Positions 57,473 to 64,000 of a stretch of DNA of 64,000 nt are shown here, one piece after another. The notes below the pieces were generated by a model. The model was not told the origin of the DNA and searched no databases. It was given only the letters and a program-made list of their open reading frames with translations. The translations under genes were made by a program, and so were the position numbers. How positions within the stretch are numbered: position 1 is the stretch's first letter; the number at the start of each line of letters is the position of its first letter. Origin of the DNA: Cordia subcordata (Eukaryota; Streptophyta; Magnoliopsida; Boraginales; Cordiaceae). The stretch covers positions 1,674,001-1,738,000 of the forward strand of contig JAPTOF010000029.1 in assembly GCA_028554755.1 (NCBI GenBank). The letters are read 5' to 3'.

Positions 57473-59410
57473 ATGGTTCGTTCATGCGGTGGCTCGGTTC
57501 GTCATCTGGGAAAGCCCCCCATGGCTTCTCCTCCTGCAGACTGGACCGCCAGGTATATCTCCAGTATTACCTCACAGGGGAGGGCAAACAAGTTCAAGGA
57601 GTGTGGGTAGATTGACGATTCGGTTAACATTTGTGCTCCTGAGCTTGACGAGCGTGCTTACTCCCCCTGCCGGTGAGATTGCCATTTACGAATCTACTTT
57701 GAAGATGGGGATTTGTGTGCCATTTTCGCAAATCTTTTGTGACATCTTCTATCATTACGGGATAGCACCTAGGCAACTGGGACTAAATGGTTGGAAAATA
57801 ATAATGACTTTGGTTGTTCTTTTATCTGATCGGGGATGTACGCCTTTGTGGAGCTCATGACCTTGAGTAAATCACCTCACGTGCTCGGCTAGTATTATTT
57901 CCAAGCTTGCAAGAACAAAAGATTTATGTCCAAAGTCTCTTGTCCGAACTCCTCATGGAAGAGTCGTTTTTACTTCTTGTCCTTAAAAGGGGGCTCTTGA
58001 AACTTTCCCGTCCATTGGGGATTTCAAAAATCTCATCTAGCCCCTGAGAAGATTACTCTGGCTTTGATGGTGGCTGTCACTTCTCCCGGTCCGGAGCTCC
58101 ATTATTTCAAATCTTTCTTAGATCCCGTTATCATGAGAGAAGCTGGCTTGTATAGGAAGACGTCTACTTTTCTTGAATTTTCAAAGGGTTCAGATGATAG
58201 CGATACTTGCGAGGTTGATAACGATTCTAGGTTTGACGGAAACGACTCCCATACGCTGCGTGGATTCGGTGGAGATCGATTGTCCGCCGCATCCACAGTT
58301 GCCTCCCATAAGCAGCGAGATATTGACCTTTGTAGAACCTGAGCCTTCCAATCTGGGAAGTGCGTTTGGTTCTTGCCTTGTTTTATGTCTCCACACACTT
58401 ATTCATGTAGTGTTACTGACAGTTGTTCATTTTTGTTTATGCAGACATGGCCGATAAGAGGAGATATTACAGGGACTATTTCAGTAAGCTCTCGAAGAAA
58501 GCTTCCTCCTCGCGGACCAGCTCAGTGACCACTAACATCCTTTCAACAGCTCTTTCCCGAGATTCTGTCCCCTTATTTACAAAAGACGTTGGCATGGGCT
58601 CTTTCCCTAAGGAGTGTAGATGGTGCAAGCTTATCAGGCTTGCAGACAAGGAAAAGGCAGGCAACGCTATACCACCTTCCGGGTCGGCTTAATCGGTTTC
58701 TCCTTCAAACCAGTCTCGGGGAGCTTCCGAGGATTCCATAGATCATGTTCCTCTTTCTTCTACCATCCGCTCGCTAAAGTCTTCCAAGAACTTGCAGAAG
58801 GACAATGCCTCCTTCCCTTGGAAGCACGTTAGGCCAGATACTTCTTTGGCAAGATTAGCTCAGTGAACTTCAACAAGGAGCTGGACTACGCATTGCGCTA
58901 GGTACGCCTTCTTACTCCTTCCATACTTCCTCTTCTCTCGCTTTCATGTTTTCCAAATATTTCCTTTGTCTTGGGCAGGCTTTTGCCGGCAACCTTTGTG
59001 CAGCTGAGCTCGTATAGCACCTAGCCCAACGTCTCGAGGAAGAACAGAAGGGTCATGCCATAGCCAAGGAGGAGTGGAGAAAAGCAAAGGCCTTAGCCAA
59101 AACATTTGCCGAGAATAGAACTAAAGAAAGGATCTGGTGTGAGGAGCAACATGCAAAGGCATATGACTTAATAGAGGAGAAGGAGAAGGAGTCAGCAGAG
59201 ATCTGAGCAGAGCGAGATGGGGTCCACGTCTTGTGCCGGTCAAAAGATAAGGAGATCGTTGAGAGGGACAAAGAGCTTGTTGCCCTAAAGAAGTACAAGG
59301 CCCTTGCCAACGAGATCGGTCACCACAAGGCCGAGGCATTTAGGTTCTTCACAGCGACAGATGAGGGTTACAAGTGGTTCAAAGGTGATGCTCAGAGCCA
59401 CGTTCGGTAG
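57473..59410 (+). pseudogene. Antisense extra ORF of element E, gypsy-type transposon protein with introns
   Basis: Plus strand, opposite to pol. ATG at 57473 (MVRSCGGSVRHLG...). Then 'FSQIFCDIFYHYGIAPRQLGLNGWKIIM' (about 57720-57810), the pattern of the putative gypsy-type transposon domain (PF04195-like), then a Ser/Asp-rich linker. Intron-like segments: 58360-58444 (GT...AG) joining into MADKRRYYRDYF, and 58902-58978 (GTACGC...GGGCAG). The C-terminal part (58979-59410) is a Lys/Glu/Ala-rich coiled coil ending at TAG 59408-59410. Several stops and frameshifts. Such antisense ORFs between pol and the 3' LTR are known in Tat elements; their function is unknown. Confidence 0.65.
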
Positions 59411-60178
59411 ATCTGCTCAAACCTGCTTCAGTAGATCACCGACTAGCACCCTTCTCTAAATACTTCCTTTGTTCGCTCACTCCTCCTCCTACGCCTGGCC
59501 TCGACGACGAGTGTGCTACCTCACCCTTTCTGGGATGCCTCGGCACTCTGACCCCTCACTGGGAGGATTCATCTAGTTTGCTGATGTTGTATCTCTGGTT
59601 TTGTCTTAGTTACTTAGGAGTTTGTACTTTGTCCCTAGTAGTCTTACGTGGCCTTTCTTAGATTTAGGCTGGCCAGTGTTTCTCTTTGTTTATTCCATGC
59701 TTTATATGTACAGGGGTTCACGTCTCCTTAATATTAATTGTGGGGTTAGATTTGGAGCTTTCCTTTTTGTATTATCTATGCATCTTTCGATGAATCCTTG
59801 TTGCTTCTTGTTTGCACGTAATGAATCCGATTTCTTAGAAGGCTTTTTACCCTTTTATCATTTTTGGATTAATAGATCAATATGATAGAACAACAAAGAT
59901 CTCCTTGCATTAATCGATCAATATGTTAAAACAATAAAGATCTCTTGCATTAATAGATCAATATGTTAAAACAACAAAGATCTCTTGCATTAATGGATCA
60001 ATATGTTAAAACAACAAAGATCCCTTGCATTAATAGATCAATATCTTAAAACAACAAAGATCTTTTGGATACAACAGACCATACCCATTTTCCAAGACAC
60101 GAGTAGGGTTAGCCCCCTGAATCACTAAATACGACACTCATGCCTAGTTGCAAACATAACAGTGGGTGTGCTAGGGCT
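59411..60178. other. Spacer between the antisense ORF and pol of element E
   Basis: The 3' flanks of two convergent genes. Contains the 40-bp tandem repeat listed next. No supported ORF. Confidence 0.6.
59868..60068. repeat. 40-bp tandem repeat, five copies
   Basis: Unit 'attaatagatcaatatgtta...caaagatctcttgc', starting at 59868, 59909, 59949, 59989 and 60029. The first unit has one extra base; copies 2-5 differ by one to three bases. No spacers, so not a CRISPR array. Confidence 0.95.
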
Positions 60179-63100
60179 TTATACAAAATAGGGCCGAAGG
60201 TGTTCGACGTTCCATGCATTATGAAGGTCTTTCCCGTCTAGGTTCGTCAGGCCATAAGTCCTTGGCCGCATTTCATTCGTGACTAGGTAGGGGCTTTTCC
60301 AGTTAGGACCCAACTTCCCTTCTCTCTCATCCCTTTGAAATTGGGCCTTTTGCAGTACTAAGCTTTCTTCCTGGATCGCCTTAGCCTTCACAGTTTTGGC
60401 AAAGCTCCGAGCCATGGCTTTCCTATGCGCTACAGTCCGAAGGCAAGTAGTTTCTCAGACTTCATCTAGCAGGTCCAACTGCTCTCTCATACTCTGGTCA
60501 TTTGCATCCGGATTGTAGTTAGTGACCCTTTAGCTTGGAAACCCGACCTCTGCTGGAATAATGGCCTCCGCCCCAAAAACAAACCTAAACGATGTCTCTC
60601 CAATGATAGTGTTGGGTGTCGTCCTCATGCACCATAACACCTCTGGTAGGACATTGACCCACAACCTCTTCGCGCTCTATAATTTGGACTTTATCCTCTA
60701 CAGCAATGTCCTGTTGGTAGGGATGGCAATGAAACGAGTGACTTAGGGTATCCGGTATCGATCGACCTGATTAAAATCCAATAAAATCTGTCCCATTAAG
60801 AACTTGGGACGGATTCGAAACGATTGAAATACCCGTTAGGATTGGGATGGAACTGGAGTTGACCCCCCGCATTCCCAACCCCCGTTTATATATATATACA
60901 CATATTTGTACAGATATATGTGTGTGTATATATATAGGTGTTTTATATTTTTTAATTAATTATAGTTTTAAGTACATAAGTACATATTATATACTAAAAA
61001 TTAAGAAAATTTTTTACTTTCTAGTAGTAGTAAGATTTGAACCCTTAACCTTTTATTCTTTAAAATTTTATTATTTTAATATATTTTAGGGATATTGTTT
61101 AGATTTTTTGGGAAAAAATATTTGATTGGTTAGTTTTTTTTTTAAAATTTAGTGATCTAATTCGGTTTCCAGGGTTGAGAACATGTCTTAAATTCGGGTT
61201 CGGAACATTTCTTGTTAAAATTTTTTAAACCGAGTTTACGACGTTCTGGGTACCTGCGGGTTTGGGACGTTCCAGAAATGGGATTCCCATTTAATTTCTA
61301 TATGAGTTTGGGACGAAAATGGGAATTGGGATGACATCCGGGTAGCGGGTTTGGGATTCCTTCATGGGCAGGGTACCGTCCTGTTGCCATCCCTACCGTT
61401 GGTAACTTCTATTTGCCTGTTAGATTATGGGTGAGCAACTGAGGCAAACTTTAAATTAATGCTGAGTTCCTCGCATTTATTTCAGAAGAATGCACAATCA
61501 AATTACCGGCCGTGGTCAGTTATGATCGTGTTTGGGATCCCAAACCTGCATACTATGTTTTTCCAAACAAATCCCCACACGGACTTCTTGGTTATCTTGG
61601 GTACAGGCTCTGCCTCGACCTACCGAGTAAAATAGTCCACAGCAACAAATGCAAACTTCCTCTGCCCTGTCCCTGTCAGGAGGGGGCCAATAATGTCGAG
61701 TCCTTACTGAGCGAAAGGCTAGGGGCTCGTAATAGGGGTCATTTCTAAGGACGGCTGATGCTGTATGTTGGAATGATGTTGGCAAGCGTCGTATTTTTGT
61801 ACTAGTGCTCTACATCTCTCTGCATGTTCGACCAATAATACCCAAAGCGTAGCGCCTTTTGGACTAGGACCCTAACCCCGGTGTGGTTCCCGTCAATGCC
61901 TTCATGAATTTCCCGAGTATATAGTTTCCTTCATGTTGTCCTATGCACTTCAACAAAGGGCCTGCATAGGAGCATCTATAAAGCTATCCTTTAGCCAACG
62001 TAAAGTGTTGCGCCTTCCTTACTACCATTCCCGCTTGCTTTTTGTCCGCGGGGAGCTCTCCTTTTTCGAGGAACTTACGGATATCACTAGCCCAATTAGA
62101 CTCTTGATCAATGCAGTTGGCCTCTTCGCCGGTCTCTTTATGAATACTTGGCTTGTCCAAAGTCCCTACATGGACCTCTTCTCCCCTAACTTGTCCTGCA
62201 GCTAACTTTGATAAGGCGTCAACCCGCTCTATCTCTTCTCATGGAAGTTGTTGTACGATCACCCTTTTAAAGTTAGACATCAAATCCTTGACTTGGTTTA
62301 AATACGCAATCATCACTAGGTCTTTGACCTCATATTCTCCCAAAACTTGATTGGTTACTAACTGTGAATCCGTCAACAATGTTACAGCTTTCGCCTTTAC
62401 CCCCAGCGCCGCTTTCAACCCTACTATCAGCGCTTCATACTTTGCCTCGTTGTTCGAGTCCTGGTAGCCAAATTGACCGCATATTGGAATTCCTTGCCAG
62501 TGGGGTTGAGTAGATTATACTGGCTCCTGATTGTTCCTTCTCTGTTGCCCCATCCACCTGTAGGGTCCAAACTGACTCCGATGGCTTCGTTGAACCCCCG
62601 GTGCACTCAGTAATGAAGTCTGCGAGAGCTTGAGCTTTAATAGCGGATCTTGGCTGGTAAGTGATGTCATACTACGTTAGCTCGATTGCCCATTTTAACA
62701 ACTGCCTGGAGACTTCTGGTTTATGCAGCATTTGTCTTAATGGGGAATCAGTCAGAACCCTTATGGGGTAAGCCTCAAAATACAGCTTTAGCTTTCTCGT
62801 CGCCACAATCAACATTAACGCTACCTTTTCAATGGGAGGATACCTTAGCTCCACTCCATGAAGCGTCTTACTCACATAATATATGGGCTTTTGCTGCCTT
62901 TCGTCATCCTGAAGTGGAAAAGCTGCCACCGCTACCCCCGAAACAGCTAAGTACAACAACAACTCCTTTTTTTCCTTCGGCTGGGATAGCAAGGGTAGAG
63001 AAGACAGATACCGCTTGATTTGGTCAAAGGCTATGTGACATTCAGCGGTCCATTGAAAGTTCTTAGGATTAGGAGGTTTCATTCCCAAAATGGCTTGAAT

Positions 63101-63860
63101 CTTTTTTGGATTTGCCTCAATCCCCCCGTGCGTCACCACGAAGCCTAAGAACTTCCCAGCCTTTACTCCAAAGGCACACTTTTTCGAATTGAGCTTCATA
63201 CTACATTTCCTCATGACATCAAACACCTCCTGCAGGTCTACTATATGGTCTCAGGCTTTCTGACTTTTTACCAACATGTCATCCACATACACCTCCCTAT
63301 TCCTCCCTAATTGTTGTTCAAAAACCTTATTGACCATCCTTTAGTAGGTCGCCCTTGTATTTTTCAATCCAAAGGTCATTACCCATAACAGTATACCCTT
63401 GCTTGGTTACAAAGGAGGTCTTATCCTCGTCTTCCGAAGCCATCTTATTCTGATTGTACCCTTTAAAGCCATCCATGAACGTCAGTAACTCGAACCCTGT
63501 AGTTGCGTCAATCAGCTGATCTATTTTAGGCAATAGGAAACAATCTTTTGAATAGGCTTTATTAAGGTCTATATAATCTATACACATCCGCTAGGTCCCA
63601 TTTCCCTTCTTTACCAGTACCAGATTGGCGACCCAACGAGGGTAGTCTACCTCCCTGATGTGTTCGGCCGCCAAGAGTTTCTTTGTTTCTTCCAAGGCTG
63701 CTTGATTTTTCTCCACAGAGTAGGACCTTCTTTTTTGCTACACAGGACGTATGTTCGGGTCCACATTTAATCTATGAACGGCAATCTCCGGATTGATCCC
63801 TTTCATGTCCAGTACTGACCAGGCAAATACATCTCCATTCCTTGATAGGAACCTAACCAT
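60179..63860 (-). pseudogene. pol of element E (RT, RNase H, second RNase H, integrase)
   Basis: Reading right to left: RT start 'YIDLNKAYSKDCFLLP' (63327-63587), 'YVDDMLVKS' active site (about 63270-63295), and 'KKCAFGVKAGKFLGF' with RNase H (62672-63226). Next is a second RNase H-like region ('WTLQVDGA', 'NEAKYEALIVGL', 'DSQLVTNQV', about 62320-62570). Integrase has the core 'GLDI..GP', 'ITDRG' (61510-61690) and zinc region near 61740-61900. The integrase C-terminus 'KLGPNWKSPY...GLTNLDGK...WNVEHLRPYF' ends at 60179. Frames are broken repeatedly, and integrase is split by the hAT-like insertion at 60719-61395. The product would have been the replication enzymes of a Tat-type gypsy element. 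Confidence 0.85.
60719..61395. mobile_element. hAT-like non-autonomous DNA transposon inside pol of E
   Basis: The left end (T)AGGGATGGCAA (60718-60729) and right end TTGCCATCCCTA (61384-61395) are near-perfect inverted repeats. Flanks CTGTTGGT (60711-60718) and CCGTTGGT (61396-61403) are an 8-bp duplication with one mismatch, the hAT length. The subterminal regions contain 'cgggt'/'acccg' words. The middle is AT-rich with no transposase. Integrase coding sequence of E continues on both sides. Confidence 0.85.
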
Positions 63861-64000
63861 TTCTTAACTAAAAAAAAATAACAAAAATAACCTAACGATC
63901 TCGGTTCCGGATTAATCCCTTTCATGTCCAGTAATAAAAAAAATGATAGGCATAGTTCAAGATTATTTAACTGCTAGAATTTGTGGTAATTGAAAAAAAA
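63861..64000. other. Degraded edge of element E with a short duplication
   Basis: RT-upstream coding similarity stops near 63860. 'ggattaatccctttcatgtccagta' (about 63911-63935) repeats 'ggattgatccctttcatgtccagta' (63790-63814). A-rich stretches follow to the window edge. Confidence 0.5.

Larger units (their letters stand above)
55419..64000 (-). mobile_element. Element E: Ty3/gypsy Tat-lineage element (partial, runs off right edge)
   Basis: Minus strand: 3' LTR, polypurine tract, an antisense extra ORF, then pol read right to left (RT, RNase H, second RNase H-like region, integrase). Order RT-RH-IN is Ty3/gypsy. The second RNase H and the antisense ORF between pol and the 3' LTR are Tat-lineage traits, as in Grande- or Retand-type elements. 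Gag and the 5' LTR would lie beyond 64000. A hAT-like element interrupts integrase. Confidence 0.8.

Noticed and set aside
59868..60068. CRISPR-like direct repeats
   Set aside because: The copies are head-to-tail without unique spacers and sit in a plant retrotransposon. It is an ordinary tandem repeat.
1..64000. tRNA, rRNA or other structured RNA genes
   Set aside because: The only tRNA-like boxes found belong to the SINE at 11529-11629 and to retrotransposon primer-binding sites. No complete cloverleaf was recognised.

Overview
The window is nuclear DNA of a flowering plant. Evidence: AT-rich intergenic DNA, several families of plant LTR retrotransposons, a FAR1-type Mutator-like element, a tRNA-derived SINE, and one intron-containing host gene with TGGGCC-type and telo-box promoter motifs. 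The species cannot be named from the sequence. About three quarters of the window is transposable-element DNA, nearly all of it inactivated by stops, frameshifts, deletions and later insertions.

Layout. (1) 1-6729: minus-strand, non-autonomous Ty3/gypsy-type element (called F) with a gag-like zinc-knuckle remnant and no pol. It shares an LTR with a second, mostly deleted copy at the left edge. (2) 6735-7693: truncated LTR of the Sirevirus family D, plus orientation. (3) 7694-13588: AT-rich intergenic DNA with a SINE with clear target-site duplication, a putative MITE with a 284-bp tandem duplication, and microsatellites. (4) 13589-38795: nested block. A Sirevirus-like Ty1/copia element D (minus) carries in its 5' LTR a second copia element A (minus, 23492-38763, TSD ATTAT). 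A's 5' LTR carries a solo gypsy-type LTR C, and C carries copia element B (plus, 32658-36538, TSD TATGT). (5) 38796-about 45060: MULE remnant with a captured Ulp1-like protease pseudogene (plus) tail-to-tail with a FAR1/MURA-type transposase pseudogene (minus). Many TTTGTTCA-type repeats lie in its introns. (6) 45140-47350: the only convincing host gene, a two-exon BED zinc-finger protein of 305 aa. (7) 47221-55418: AT-rich intergenic DNA with a Helitron-like 3' end, (TA)n tracts and local duplications. (8) 55419-64000: minus-strand Ty3/gypsy Tat-lineage element E, running off the right edge. It has a 3' LTR, an intron-bearing extra ORF antisense to pol, a 40-bp x5 tandem repeat, and a pol with RT, two RNase H regions and integrase. 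A 0.68-kb hAT-like non-autonomous element has split the pol.

How the parts relate. The order of insertion in the nest is readable: D, then A, then C, then B. The most unusual signal is a GGTCGACC-centred palindrome. It lies roughly 70-150 bp upstream of the LTR TATA box in otherwise unrelated families (Sirevirus D, gypsy-type F and C) and is repeated upstream of D's polypurine tracts. No operon, CRISPR, tRNA or rRNA gene was seen.
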